This document shows positions 32,996 through 44,676 of a DNA stretch of 64,000 nt, in pieces. A program made the position numbers and the translations under genes. The DNA lies in NCBI GenBank assembly GCA_022560025.1, contig JAFISE010000011.1, positions 1 through 64,000 on the forward strand, in the 5' to 3' direction. How positions within the stretch are numbered: the stretch's first letter is position 1; each line of letters opens with the position of its first letter. The notes below the pieces were generated by a model, which saw nothing but the letters and a program-made list of their open reading frames with translations, was not told the DNA's origin and did not search any database. The DNA is from Stagonosporopsis chrysanthemi. Its lineage: Eukaryota > Ascomycota > Dothideomycetes > Pleosporales > Didymellaceae.

Positions 32996-35026
32996 ATGGC
33001 AGAGACACAGCCCAAACAATGGGGCGTCACGGCACCGATTTCAACGCAGCAACCCCTGCCGGCCGATTTGAAACTCAATGACGAGCTTGTCGAAGAGCTC
33101 AAGCGCCAAAATGTCTTCGAAAGCCCCGAGGGCTCTGATACGCGGTACGAATAGCCCATAGCGCTTACGGGGCGGCCAGCTGATTCACACCAGAGTTCGG
33201 GTCCTCAAACATATGCAGGAGGTCGTCAACAAGTTCTGCCAGCATGTCGGCAAGCTAAAAGGCCTGCCGCAGTCGACCATCGACACCATGAACGGCAAGA
33301 TCTTCTGCTTTGGCAGTTATGCGCTTGGTGTCCACGGGCCTTGTAAGTGCACATGGATTCCTTCGAGAACTTCATCTGACCGCTAGTCTCAGCCTCTGAT
33401 ATCGATACGCTCATCGTTGCGCCGAAGCAAGTTTCCCTGATCGACTACTTCGACCACTTTGAAACCATTTTCAGAGGCATGTCTGACGAGAAGCTCATCA
33501 CCGAGATGAACCCTGTACCCGAAGCTTTTGTCCCACTCATCAAGATGGAGTACTCCGGAGTCAGCATCGATCTGCTCTTCGTGTCGCTTCCCTCGATGAC
33601 GCAGATACCGAAGGATTTAGAAGGTGTCGACAAGAACATGCTGCGTGGTCTGGACGACACAGCTATGCGCAGTGTGAACGGCACTCGTGTCACACTGGAG
33701 CTCATGCAGTCAATACCCCAGATCAAGAGCTTTCGGCATGCTTTGCGTGCGGTGAAGCTCTGGAGTAATCAACGAGGCATATACGGAGCTGTGTTCGGTT
33801 TTCCAGGAGGTATCGCCTGGGCTATAATGGTCGCTCGAATCTGCCAGCTGTACCCTATGGCATGCGGCGCTACGATCCTCGCCAAGTTCTTTAGGCTGAT
33901 GGGCAAGTGGCCGTTCCCTCGACCTGTCATGCTCAAGAATATCGAGGAAGGCACACTGAACCTTCGTGTGTGGAATCCAACGCAGTACCCAGGAGACCGC
34001 GCTCACTTGATGCCTATCATCACACCTGCATTTCCGTCTATGTGCGCCACACATACGATCATGCACTCGACTCTGGACGTCATGAGGGAAGAATTTGAAC
34101 GGGCTGACCAGCTTATCAATGGTGCAAACGGTATACTTGAGGGCAAGAAGCAATGGAAAGACCTGTTCCACAAGCACACGTTCTTCACCAAGGACCACAA
34201 GTACTACCTCAGTGTCGTGGCGGCAAGCCGCACCGAGAAGGCGCACTCAACCTTCTCCGGTCTAGTGCAATCCAAGTTCCGTCTGCTCTGCAAGAACATT
34301 GAGGATGGCCAATGTGGCATCGACATCGCGCGACCATGGATGAAGGGAATAAATCGAGTCCATCAATACGAAAACGAGGAGCAGGCAGACAAGATCATTC
34401 AAGGAAGCACAGACTACCAGATTCCGATATCAGAAGTTCCTACTGCGGTGGCTGGCGACGATTCGCAACAAGGCATTATGTACACCACGACCTTCTATGT
34501 GGGTCTCAAGCTGAAGCCTGGTAAGCACGTACCTCTGTCCAAGGGCAACGTGAAGCTGACTCCAATCACAGATGGCACCAAGTCACTCGACATCTCTTAT
34601 CCCGTGAGCGATTTTAGGAATATCGTCACGACCAATAACGGTTTCGATGACAAGACCATGTCTGTTCGCGTGGTCCACACCCGCAAGTAAGAAACCCCAG
34701 CCCTAGGCAATGAAGTCTCACTAACAGAGCAGCTACCAACTACCTGATGATTTGTTCAGTGAAGGCGAAACACGGCCCCAGAAGGCTCCGAGAAAGGAGA
34801 AGAAGAAGGATGCGAATAGGGTTGCCAAGCGCCATTACGCGGAAACAGGGCTCGACGTGCGTATTACACGAGACATCAAGACTCCGAGACGTACTTTCAC
34901 GGCTCGGGGGTAAACCACGCTCTCACGCTGACGATCGTGCTAATATAGGACAGCGAACATTCAGCAGCAAAGCGCCAACAGTCCGAGCATGCCACCAATG
35001 GAGCTTCCCCGCCAACGGTAGCATAG
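32996..35026 (+). CDS. pap1: nuclear poly(A) polymerase
   Basis: Five exons: 32996-33144, 33194-33342, 33393-34686, 34730-34856 and 34949-35026. They encode 598 residues. The nucleotidyltransferase site reads CFGSYALGVHGPSSDIDTL across an exon junction, and the third catalytic Asp lies in GVSIDLLF. Central and RNA-binding domains follow (KLWSNQRGIYGAVFGFPGGI, PIITPAFPSMCATHTI). The fourth exon carries LPDDLFSEGETRPQK and a Lys-rich nuclear signal, and the fifth ends DSEHSAAKRQQSEH. The enzyme adds poly(A) tails as part of the cleavage and polyadenylation complex. Introns are 43-92 bp. The third donor overlaps what would otherwise be a stop (AAG then TAA), so intron retention there would truncate the protein right after the RNA-binding domain. 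Confidence 0.93.
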
Positions 35027-35734
35027 GCTCTCTTTCAGCTAAGCTTGCACATGTTCGATACTCTCCCTCCCCTATCCTGCTAGCGCGTCAGAGGGTACGA
35101 ATCATCTGACATTACATTTGTCCAGTCACGATTACACCTCAACGCGCACCCCAAGATACACAGACCGCCTCCATGACGGATTCGAGATCACAGCCATGGG
35201 CAACTGCATCTCTGAAACCATGAACATGGCGCCATTATCGACGTCACATGCTCTACGCCAACGTGCAGGCGTCAAGCTCCACATCCAAACGCACGGCAAA
35301 ACCAATAAAAAAGGTAAAAATGGCGACAGGTTTGCGCCACCTTCTAAATACAAAAAGGTTTGTACAAATGCGCCGACTACGACGCGACCTTCACTTCTTT
35401 TCGATACTGCATTACCCGGTCAAATTCAGATCTAATATCAGGTTTGGGGCGTTCTCTATTGGCGATATGCATGTCAAGGCGAAAATGAGGGATGGGAAAG
35501 CCAGAACAACTCATAAGTCTGATTTCAGCAATTGCCAATTGGCAAAATCTCACAATTAAAGAGGGGCGGCGCTTTTGAACTTTGGCTGGGTTGGGAATGT
35601 GTACATAAAGTCGACAGCCACACACAACAATGCACTCTTGTTTGGGGCCTTGGGGCTTCACAAAATTGAACGAATACATCCACGACTTGGTTCGAGCGGC
35701 TGTCATAAGCTCTTCCAGACTTTGTATTATGGAA
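35027..35734. other. intergenic between convergent genes, 708 bp
   Basis: Shared 3' region of poly(A) polymerase and the RBR ligase. Frames here (up to 158 codons, minus strand, reading into the RBR gene) show no domain. Nothing else is supported. Confidence 0.6.
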
Positions 35735-36802
35735 TCACAAATCTGCATCATCCTCGTCAGGCAGCGGCATGAGTATGCATACATACTCATTATTGCCCAG
35801 GAGGTTATCAACAGCTCGTTGCTCCGCCGTTCCCTCGAGTCCGTCAACCTCACAGACCGCCGTACCAGGCGGCTCCCAATATCCTAACCCATGCCCAACC
35901 GGTAACGCTTTCTTCGTGCCCGGAACCGCACTCGCTGCTGTATCCCAATTGAAGCTCTTCTGACAACCAGGACAGAACATGCAAGGACATCCACCATCTT
36001 TCTCAATCACAAGCTGACAATTTGGACACCGCTTCCCGTCTCTCGATTGCATTAGAGCCAATGTCTCTTTCTCTGGATCGCTCATCCTCACCATAACAGC
36101 CTCCGCACTAACCTCCGCACACGTTTGCCCCTTATGCCAGGGTGTATCACACTGAGTACAAGCCCGGAACGCACACTCATTGCACTGTACCTGCGGATAC
36201 CCTGGGGTCAACACATCCAGCACCCCCACAAACCCACACGCGGGCGCCAGACATGTATACAAGCCCGCATCCACACGCCAGTGCTCAAACGAAGCAATGT
36301 TGTATTCCTCCAGCCGCGAAGTGGGGAAATAACGCATCACCATCTCCCACGGCCACGGCGTAGTACACCCAGGCTCCACGCACCCCTCGCTTACCCGCCG
36401 CGCGCCGAGCGTGTCTAGTCGTGCCGCCATAAATGCTCCGATGCACATTGTGCACACAGGATCCACGTTGCGGCGCGCTGGGTTGCGTGCGAGATGCGGT
36501 ATGCAGTTCATGGGCACTTGTGTTGCTTCTCGGTGCCCTCGTCTGGCACTGACCCAGCGGATGAAAGAGGAGGCGGGGAGACAGGAGATACAGATCCGAC
36601 AGATGAAGTGGGTAGGTGGTGGGGAGCGGGGTTTGGGGTCGCGGTTTGCTTTGCGCTTGGGATACCAGGGGTCGAGGCGTTTGCGGCGTTTTGTTGTGCG
36701 TTTGGGTGTTGAGAAAGTGACGGGTGCTGAGGGGAGGATGACTGGGTGGGTAGCAATGTGGGAGCGGAGGACTCGTGTTGGTACTGGGATGGTGGGTGAC
36801 AT
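35735..36802 (-). CDS. RBR (RING-IBR-RING2) E3 ubiquitin ligase
   Basis: A 355-residue single-exon frame. RING1-like Cys/His pairs start at CRICISCLP (near residue 68) and continue through NCIPHLARN, VCTMCIGAFM and GCVEPGC. The IBR domain reads CLAPACGFVG, then QCNECAFRACTQCDTPWHKGQTC. RING2 reads RCPNCQLVIEKDGGCPCMFCPGC, in which the Cys of DGGC is the expected thioester-forming residue. RBR ligases take ubiquitin from an E2 onto this Cys before passing it to the target. The usual His after the catalytic Cys (GGC-x-H-M) is replaced: the sequence is GGCPCM. An acidic tail closes the protein. It is divergent from DRS1 over 530 bp. Confidence 0.86.
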   Translation of the reverse strand: MSPTIPVPTRVLRSHIATHPVILPSAPVTFSTPKRTTKRRKRLDPWYPKRKANRDPKPRSPPPTHFICRICISCLPASSFIRWVSARRGHREATQVPMNCIPHLARNPARRNVDPVCTMCIGAFMAARLDTLGARRVSEGCVEPGCTTPWPWEMVMRYFPTSRLEEYNIASFEHWRVDAGLYTCLAPACGFVGVLDVLTPGYPQVQCNECAFRACTQCDTPWHKGQTCAEVSAEAVMVRMSDPEKETLALMQSRDGKRCPNCQLVIEKDGGCPCMFCPGCQKSFNWDTAASAVPGTKKALPVGHGLGYWEPPGTAVCEVDGLEGTAEQRAVDNLLGNNEYVCILMPLPDEDDADL

Positions 36803-37331
36803 GTCTTGTGGAGGATGCCCTGTACGTGATGTCGTAACGATGGAGGAGGATAAATGAAAAGATACTTATTAGCAGCCAAGCTGTCAACTAGCTGAATCTT
36901 TCTATCGGCGTTGTTTCCTCGATGCAGCTGAGGCGAGCTTATATACTGCCGAATTTGGTCAGGCTGAGCAATCTACCATGCTTCGTCCACGCAAGTGATG
37001 GATCAGGCAGAAGCGCGTAGGCTGCCATGAGGCCTACAGTAAGGCTGTGATGCGGCAGTAGGTCTCCATCCCCCAGTCATACGTTATGGCGAATATCATT
37101 GGTTATGTTCCTTACGTACATAAGATCGCTGATCTCGACCTTCTATGACGGGTCCAGAGGTGAGGATACGCTCGTGGTGTTGGCTCCACCCCAACAGGGG
37201 TGCGGCCTCACCGCCCCGCGCTAGCGGGCGCCCGAACTTTTTTCTGCCGCGAATTTCGAAGACAGTCTGAGGCGCTGCTTTCCAAGCCTTGCGCAATTCA
37301 GTACTCCCACAATTCAAATCCTACCTACAAC
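36803..37331. promoter_or_regulatory. divergent intergenic promoter region, 529 bp
   Basis: Between the RBR ligase start and the DRS1 start. A 44-codon in-frame extension upstream of the DRS1 ATG reflects only the absence of stops. No specific motif was recognised. Confidence 0.45.
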
Positions 37332-39795
37332 ATGGCGCCCAAAGACGACGATTTTGTGTTCACAATCGACGACGACGATGTCGTTTCCGACGATGGCGGC
37401 GCCGAAGACCTCCAGGAAGTCGCCAAACTGGCCGGCAAAGGTCAAAAGCGCAAATACACAGAAGATCCCGACTTGCATGTGGTGCCGAAAGGCGTGAGCT
37501 CCAAGAAAGCCAAGAAGGAGAAGAAGAATGGCAAGAAGGGGAAGCAGGAGACTCCAGAGCTGGAGGAGGAGCCGGAAATGATTAAGCCTGGAGAGGATGT
37601 GGATGACAACGACGACATTGCTTCGGACTTCGAGTTCGCCGTCGGAGACATTGATACTGGTGTTGTGGACGACTTTGATGGCTGGGGTCTGAGTGCAGAG
37701 AAGCAGGAAGCTGCTGCAAGAACCTCGATGGCTGTGGATGTCGATGAGATTATCGAGAGGCGGAGAAACAAGAAGACTAACGCTGCAAAGAGGGAGAAAG
37801 AGGAAGCGGCTGAGTCGGATGCCGAAGAGGAGGGCGACTTCACAGGCTTTGGCGACGACGACGAACTCCTGGCAGACGACGCTTTCGGTATGGGTGCTGG
37901 CAGTGACACAGAGTCGGAAGCGGAAGAGGACGATGATGAGGACGAGGGCTCGGACGATGAAGCTAGCGCTGCCGACGAGGACGACGCTGAGAACTCAGAC
38001 GCTGAGTCTATCGCCTCAGAAGTCGAACACCCGGACGATGCACCACAGTCAGACGAGGAGGACGTGAGCGACAAGGAAGACGCAGAAGAAGCAAAGAAGG
38101 AGGCAGCCTTTTTCGCGCCAGAGGAGGACGTCCCGGTCAAAAAGGGCAAGAAGGGTGCCAAGCTGACAGGATCTTTCCAGTCTATGTCGCTGTCCAGGCC
38201 TATCTTGCGAGGTCTCGCGGCTGTAGGCTTCACAGAGCCAACGCCAATTCAGCTTAAGACCATCCCCATCGCTGTTGCCGGCAGGGATCTCGTCGGAGGT
38301 GCAGAAACAGGTTCCGGTAAAACAGCTGCTTTCCTCATCCCCATCCTGGAACGTCTCCTCTACCGACCGAAGAAGGTACCCACCACTCGCGTCGCGATTC
38401 TCATGCCCACCCGTGAGTTGGCTGTGCAGTGTTTCAACGTCGCAACAAAGCTCGCTTCTTTCACAGACATCACGTTCGCGCAGATGGTTGGTGGTTTCTC
38501 TATGCGCGATCAAGAAGCCGTCCTCAAGACAAGGCCAGACGTTGTCATTGCAACGCCCGGTCGTTTCATCGATCATATGACTAACTCTGCTTCCTTCCAA
38601 GTTGAGCACCTCGAGATTCTGGTTCTCGATGAGGCCGATCGTATGCTCGAAGAGGGTTTCGAGAGTCAGTTGAGTGAGATTCTCACCACAATTCCCAAGT
38701 CGAGGCAGACCATGTTGTTCTCTGCTACTATGACGAGCTCAGTCGACAAGCTGGTTCGCGTTGGTATGGACAAACCTGTCCGATTGATGGTCGACGCGAA
38801 AAAGCAGACTGTCGCAGGTCTTACACAAGAGTTCATTCGTTTGAGGCTAGGAAAGGAGGATAGGCGTCTAGCCTATCTCATGTACCTCTGTGACAAGATT
38901 TACACAGAGCGTGTCATCATCTTCTTCAGGCAAAAGAAGGAAGCGCACAGGGTCAGAGTTGTATTCGCTCTGTGCGGATTGAAGGCCAGCGAGCTGCACG
39001 GTAACATGAGTCAGGAACAGGTAAGGAATGCCGCAGAACATTCAAGCACATGTACTAATAGCAATATAGCGTATTCAAGCCGTTGAGGCCTTCCGTTCGG
39101 GAGCGTCGTCTCACTTACTTGCCACCGACGTCGCCTCCCGTGGTCTTGACATCAAGAACGTCGCAACAGTCATCAACTACGAGGCACCGCAAAGCCACGA
39201 GATCTACCTCCATCGTGTCGGTCGTACGGCCCGTGCTGGACGCAGCGGTCGTGCCTGTACACTTGCTGCGGAGCCTGACCGTAAGGTTGTGAAGCAAGCA
39301 GTCAAGACCAGCCGTGAACAAGGCGCAAAGGTCGTCAGCCGACAGGTCCCTGCCGAAGAGGCCGACAAGTGGATCAAGAAGATCAAGGACCTTGAAGACG
39401 AGATTGAGGAGGTTTTGAAGGAAGAGAAAGAGGAGCGTGTCCTGAGCATCACAGAGCGCGACCTGAAGCGCGGTGAGAACTTGATCAGGCATGAAGACGA
39501 GATCAAGTCGAGACCGAAGCGCACATGGTTCGAGACAGAGAAGGAGAAGGCGGCGGAGAGAGAAAAGGGTGCTCAAGCGCTCAACAACGCTACTGGCGGC
39601 TCGGTCAAGAGCAAGAAGCAGAAGCTCAGTCACAAGGACAAGAAGAAACTAGAGGCAAAGGACGAGCGTGGGGAAGGCAAGCAGTGGAAGAAGGGGAAAG
39701 CCGACCGGGGAATGACTACAGCCAAATCAAAGGAGAAGAACGCACACATCAAGGCGAAGACGAAGAAGGCAGTGCACGGCAAGAGGAAGCTCTAA
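37332..39795 (+). CDS. DRS1: ATP-dependent DEAD-box RNA helicase Drs1
   Basis: Exons 37332-39020 and 39070-39795, with a 49-bp intron, encode 804 residues. The first 275 are highly acidic with Lys patches, as in Drs1. Helicase motifs follow: [19 protein letters not shown] (Q motif area), AETGSGKT (I), PTRELAVQ (Ia), ATPGR (Ib), LDEADRM (II), LFSATMT (III), [13 protein letters not shown] (V) and [13 protein letters not shown] (VI). The intron lies inside [16 protein letters not shown]. The Lys/Glu-rich carboxyl tail and [20 protein letters not shown] are also typical. In yeast Drs1 is a nucleolar helicase needed for 27S pre-rRNA processing and 60S ribosome assembly. The ATG chosen begins [10 protein letters not shown] and matches the family start. 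Confidence 0.94.
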
Positions 39796-40375
39796 ATTCT
39801 AGGCCCACGAGACGGTGAGAACACTAGATAGCGGTTGGGTGAATCACGTCGGTTACATGCACTTGCATGTGCAGGATGACAGCAGGTGTGTGATAAGCAA
39901 TGCACAAACTTTCCATCTCATGTCATGGCTGCAAACGGGCAGCGAATGCCCAAGGCCGTCCTCAGCTCTCGCAGCAAGATACGTAATGTCAATGGAGGGT
40001 CGTGCCAAGAAAAGCCCCCTTTCGAGCCTAGGTAGCCGTGCAGCCGGAACCTGCGGGCAAAGGAAAAAGCCATTGAGGTTTCTCGAATCAAGCTCCCCAG
40101 GCATCACTTCTTGTTTCCTCTACCTCGCGTCTGCCTCGCTCGTCGCTCCTTCACTCGACCTCTCCCATCAAAGCGTCTGACTGTCCCAGCGCGACCCCGC
40201 GAGTACGGCCGAGAATCCCCTGTCGACCACGCTTGCGGAACCAACTAGAGCTTCGTTATCGCTTATCGGTACTCCGACTTTGACGACTTTCTGTCTCACC
40301 GGACAGTCGTGCGCACCCCAAGTCGCGTGTCGTCTCTGCGCGAGTGAGATTGCCAGCACGCGATACCACACCGCA
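39796..40375. promoter_or_regulatory. intergenic, 580 bp, upstream of PIS1
   Basis: 3' flank of DRS1 and promoter and leader of the tandem PIS1 gene, pyrimidine-rich near 40110-40180. No gene is visible. Confidence 0.5.
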
Positions 40376-41351
40376 ATGGCCACTTCACAGCAGCCCATCA
40401 ACAGCAATGGCGCTGCCATCCGCCCCGCCCAAGAGGAAGAGAACGAAGAGAACATCTTCCTGTTCGTCCCCAACTTGATCGGTCGGTCCTCCCATGTCCA
40501 CAGCAACCACGATAAATCATGCTGACAGGGCCCAGGCTATGCCCGTGTTTTCCTCGCCCTCATCTCACTCTACTACATGCCGCTCCACCCTCGCACCTGC
40601 ACAGCGCTCTACAGCATTTCGTGCCTGCTGGATGCGCTCGACGGCTTCGCAGCCCGCTACTATGAACAGAGCACCAAGTTCGGCGCTGTGCTGGACATGG
40701 TCACCGATCGCTGCACTACATCCTGCCTGCTAGTGTTCCTGGCGCAGGCCTTCCCCCGCTGGAGCATCATCTTTCAGGGCCTGATCTCACTCGACCTGGC
40801 CAGTCACTACATGCACATGTACGCGACACTGAGTATGGGCGGCAGCTCACAGAGCCACAAGGACGTGTCTGCAAGTCGCAGCTGGATTCTGAGGCAGTAC
40901 TACACAAACAAGGTAGGCACCCTGCTAGCTACTTGCACTGGACTTGTGTACTGACCTCACACAGTGGGTTCTCTTCACCTTCTGCGCCATGAACGAGATC
41001 TTCTTCATCGCGCTGTACCTGCTGTCCTTCTCCTCGCCTTACTTGAGCCCCACGCTCTTCGCCGACCCTGGTAATCCCTCCTCCCTCGCTCCCGGAACCC
41101 CGGCTGCGCCCAAGCCCAGTCTATTCTTCCCGTCGCCCTTTTCTGCGGGCGCAATGGAGGCTGCGCGCGCGAATAAGATGGACTCGACTGTGCCGTGGAT
41201 CTGCATGATCATCAGCGCGCCTGTCATGCTGGCGAAGCAAATTATCAACGTGGTGCAGATGAAGAAGGCCGCGTCATGGCTCGCCGAGGGAGACAGGGCG
41301 ACGAGGAAAGCCCAGGGACTGCCGAGGAGTCGGTCGAAGAAGACTCAGTAA
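40376..41351 (+). CDS. PIS1: CDP-diacylglycerol-inositol 3-phosphatidyltransferase (PI synthase)
   Basis: Exons 40376-40481, 40536-40912 and 40965-41351 give 289 residues. The CDP-alcohol phosphotransferase signature D-G-x2-A-R-x8-G-x3-D-x3-D is complete in LDGFAARYYEQSTKFGAVLD followed by MVTD. The protein opens NIFLFVPNLIGYARVFLALIS and has several membrane segments, with QSHKDVSASRSWILRQYYTNK before the last exon. It makes phosphatidylinositol from CDP-diacylglycerol and inositol in the endoplasmic reticulum, an essential step for phosphoinositides and GPI anchors. A Pro/Ser/Ala-rich insert of about 30 residues (PGNPSSLAPGTPAAPKP) in a loop of the last exon lengthens it beyond the yeast enzyme. 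Confidence 0.94.
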
Positions 41352-42162
41352 ACTGTTACAGCAGCATGCGATTGTGTGCACCAGCACACAAGTTAGCCAA
41401 CACTCCTGCGTCTGCGACTCATCTGCACCAAGCTCGCCCAATTCGCCCACAGCGAACAGTGCCACTTGAACATTATCAGCATTCGCTGACTGCAATCCTT
41501 GAGCGATCAGCGGTAAGCTCACCCATATCGACCATTTCTGTCGATTTCGATTCTATACTTCAATTCTGTACTTTCTCGTGATTACATTGCCAACTTGGGC
41601 GATTTGTAACTCATCATCTGCGGTGGAGCGCACGTCCTTTCTTTCGTTGCCTAAGATTAGGGATGGCTTATAGCCACGGGGATAAGGGAAGCTACAGCGC
41701 TTCAAACATAGTAATGCAAACATCTAAAAGATAATCAGCGGTTTTGTTGCAAATGACGCTGTAGTATACATCTGTATCAAGGAGTACGGCTGAGGGAGTC
41801 AATCCACCAGATAGCAGATGCCGGTCAGGCTTATTGGCATCGCCCAGGACCGTCTAACAGAAAGCAACAGGCACGCTGCGAGAGGTCCAAATCACTTCCT
41901 CTCAAGTTCACGGTCAGCAATTTACTTACGACATACTCCAAATCGCACCAAATATCCTACCTAACGAGAGCGAAACGTCACAACATCTTCTTGACGACGC
42001 CCTCAAATCTTCCTCAAGCAACCTGCTATCACTCTTCCTACACCCTCCGCCCAACAAAACACAACTCCCGTCCATCCTCTCCATTGTGCGGTACGAAACC
42101 TCAGCGCATCGCATCGCATAATCCGTGCCCACCGATCTCACATGACACATGCCAACATTATC

Positions 42163-42265
42163 TTCTTGCGACAGCCCTACAGATCCTGCTGATACCGGCA
42201 CTCATGCTGCTGGCGAGCATGTGCAACAGCCTTGTTTGTTCTTGCGACAGCCCTATCCGTCCTGC
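42163..42265. repeat. short direct repeat pair
   Basis: TTCTTGCGACAGCCCTA followed four bases later by TCCTGC occurs at 42163-42189 and again at 42239-42265, 76 bases apart. Probably a local duplication, with no known function. Confidence 0.65.
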
Positions 42266-42430
42266 AACGGACCTACGGTCCTGTAACGCGGAGTGTTGCA
42301 GATCCACATGTTGAGGTGAGCGGAGCGGCGCAGTCTGGACGCGGGATCATGAGGGCCCGGATGGGGAGACCCTGTGGGTTGGTTTGTGGGGATAGTTCTA
42401 GATGTTAGAATGGTATCGTGTTTGCGCTGC

Positions 42431-42431
42431 T

Positions 42432-42462
<31 letters not shown>

Positions 42463-42467
42463 GGGGG
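42431..42467. repeat. T11-G26 homopolymer junction
   Basis: Eleven T (42431-42441) run directly into twenty-six G (42442-42467). A G run of this length can form quadruplex DNA and is prone to length errors in sequencing and replication, so the exact count should not be trusted. Confidence 0.9.
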
Positions 42468-42903
42468 TTATGCAGATGGAAATGGGAAGAACAGAGTGTA
42501 GTCAAGCTGTATAGGAAGAACAAGGAAAGGTTAGAGGTCAGAATGAAGGGAGCGAAGGGGATAGCAAAAAAACCAAAGCATGTCATTAGGGTATAATCCA
42601 CCACCAACCTCTGTGCTCATTCATTCTCCGTCTCCTGCTCCAACTGGGAGGGCTACCATTGCGCTCATGTACATATACACACGGTCAAAATTCAAACGCT
42701 ACCCTCCCTTTTAAATTGTCCACAGATGACAGCGCTTCTCGAAAGCCGCCCGTGACTATATCAGCCGATAGACATGTGCCAGACAAGCCATCGGGATGCT
42801 GTATGGTGACGTGGCCGCCAATGCGCGAAGTTTCCAATTGCAACTCGCGTACCTCCTCCAACTGGTGACGTTGTGTGCGGCGCCAGCTTACACCGACGAT
42901 GCC

Positions 42904-44676
42904 CTACGGCGAGGACGCTTTGCCCGCCATCTCCGCATCCACGTACCGGGGCCATGTATTTGTAAAAACCAGGTACTTTATGCTTTCGTACGCGGCATCG
43001 AAAATGTCCTCTGTGAATTCACTTGGAATAAGACCGGCGGCGCTTGCGCTCTCGCTCGTGCCGTTCGACAATACACTCGCCGGGCGACTCAGCGTCTCTT
43101 CCCACGGACAGATGACGTTCTCTCTGACGACGGGCGACTTGACATCTTCGGGCGTCGAGGCGCGCGGCATGTACGGATCGTATTCCATACCTGCGAACAT
43201 GTTCTGCAGCACCTTGAAGATCTTGTATTCGATGTTGATGGGCATCTCGGCGGTGAATGGGTTGATGAGAGTGAAGTAGATGAGCGAGGCTTCGTTGAAC
43301 ATCTGGCGCCGTTGTGTGGTGGAGATGACTTTCAGCGACATCCATTTCTTGCGCCAGTTACGCACTTCGCGCAGGAAGATTGTGTTCTCGGCGGTGAACT
43401 CTTTGGTTGCGGCCCATACGATCAGCGGCTCGATGTTTTGCTCGATGCTGAGTTCGAGGGCTTGCATGGAGGCCTTGGGCTTTAGTTCGCGGAAAAGCTC
43501 TTGTGCGGACTTTTGGGATGTGCCGGAGATGGTGGATGTGAGCGAGGCGGTTTCGGTGGCTGTTGACATGGGTCGTTGGCGAGGGCGTGCCTTGAAGGCG
43601 TCGGCAAGCGGGATGATGATAAGGACCTGCTGGCACACGATGAGGGAGGGGATGAACCATCCAGCCGGTGCAAAGTAGTTCCTGATCTTGACTACTTCAG
43701 GCATGCTCGAATAGGTGAAAGCGATCCATAATGGCGTACCGGGCAGGCTATAGGTCAAGTCAATTCCTGCCTCATTTTATAGACGAACTGTACGTACCCT
43801 GCAATGATGGCGAGCCTGGTCTGCCATGCCCACGAGTGGACATCGCGGATGCGGCGAATCTTCCACAAGATCCATGGTCCGACCATGGCCGTCCAGAAGA
43901 GTTGCACGAAGATGGATGGAATCCTTCGATAAAGTCAGTCATTGACACAACCGAGGAAATCGTGTCACATACCACTCAAATCCTTTGCGGCACTCCATGA
44001 AGCCGGCGACTGTACCGAAGAAGCCATAAGAGGCATGAAACCGGCGTGAACCAAAGTAGAGAATGATTGCAGGTACAAACTATGAAAAGTCAGCTTCCAG
44101 ATGATAGCCATAGCAGTGTATGACGTACCGATATGATCAAGCCCAAGACAGTGAGAACTTGTACCTTCGACGCGGCGTCGAGGTTCTTCCAGGCCTTGCC
44201 CAGTCCGGCAGGTGTGCAGGACGTTCGCTCTTTGCGTGCACCCTCAAGGAAATTACGAGTCATCCGGCGTTGACTCTCGTATGCTGTAAGAACCCTAGCG
44301 TTGCAAGCTTTTTGAAGTCAGCACCAGCACGCGAGTCCCAAGGTTTTCACTTACCTTGAAAGAATGCCATTCCGGAGGGCAAAAACACAGACATGACCCA
44401 GAACTCTGCTGAGCACGGATACAGTCCGTTCCACGGATATGCCAGCAAGACGAGTGTGAGGTATACATGGAGCATCGATACTGCTGCGAAGACGATCTTG
44501 ATACTCCTTATCTGTATGCAGAATGCATCTCGTCGTCGGTACAGTAATGTGAGTTCGAACGCCAAAGCGATCGTGTATACGATAGCAATGATGACATATG
44601 AGATACCAAGCGCATCAGTGTTGCTTTCCTTGCCGTCGAGTAGTCGTGGACGCAGAACGGGCGGCATCCTGCCCAT
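42904..44676 (-). CDS. 7TM receptor-like protein with carboxyl RGS domain (GprK type)
   Basis: Five exons in coding order: 44355-44676, 44129-44283, 43973-44079, 43798-43923 and 42904-43747, giving 517 residues. All four introns (49-71 bp) have GT-AG ends and consistent phase. The first 290 or so residues hold about seven membrane segments: ISYVIIAIVYTIALAFELTLL, IVFAAVSMLHVYLTLVLLAY, VQVLTVLGLIIS, the segment around IFVQLFWTAMVGPWILW, and others. The carboxyl part has an RGS fold (QALELSIEQNIEPLIVWAAT, FNEASLIYFTLINPFTAEMP, EDIFDAAYESIKYLVFTNTW). This receptor-plus-RGS layout matches the GprK class of filamentous fungi, which is thought to speed GTP hydrolysis by a partner G-alpha protein at the plasma membrane. 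The ligand is unknown. Confidence 0.87.

Larger units (their letters stand above)
41352..42903. other. intergenic between convergent genes, 1.55 kb
   Basis: 3' regions of PIS1 and the 7TM-RGS gene. Contains two imperfect copies of a TTCTTGCGACAGCCCTA-containing segment (42163-42189 and 42239-42265) and an abrupt T11/G26 homopolymer at 42431-42467. No gene is recognised. Confidence 0.6.

Noticed and set aside
37442..38233. 263-codon Ser-rich frame antisense to DRS1
   Set aside because: It mirrors the acidic Asp/Glu codons of the DRS1 amino-terminal region, giving poly-Ser. No independent gene features.
42796..43485. 229-codon plus-strand frame
   Set aside because: Antisense to the RGS-domain exon of the 7TM-RGS gene.
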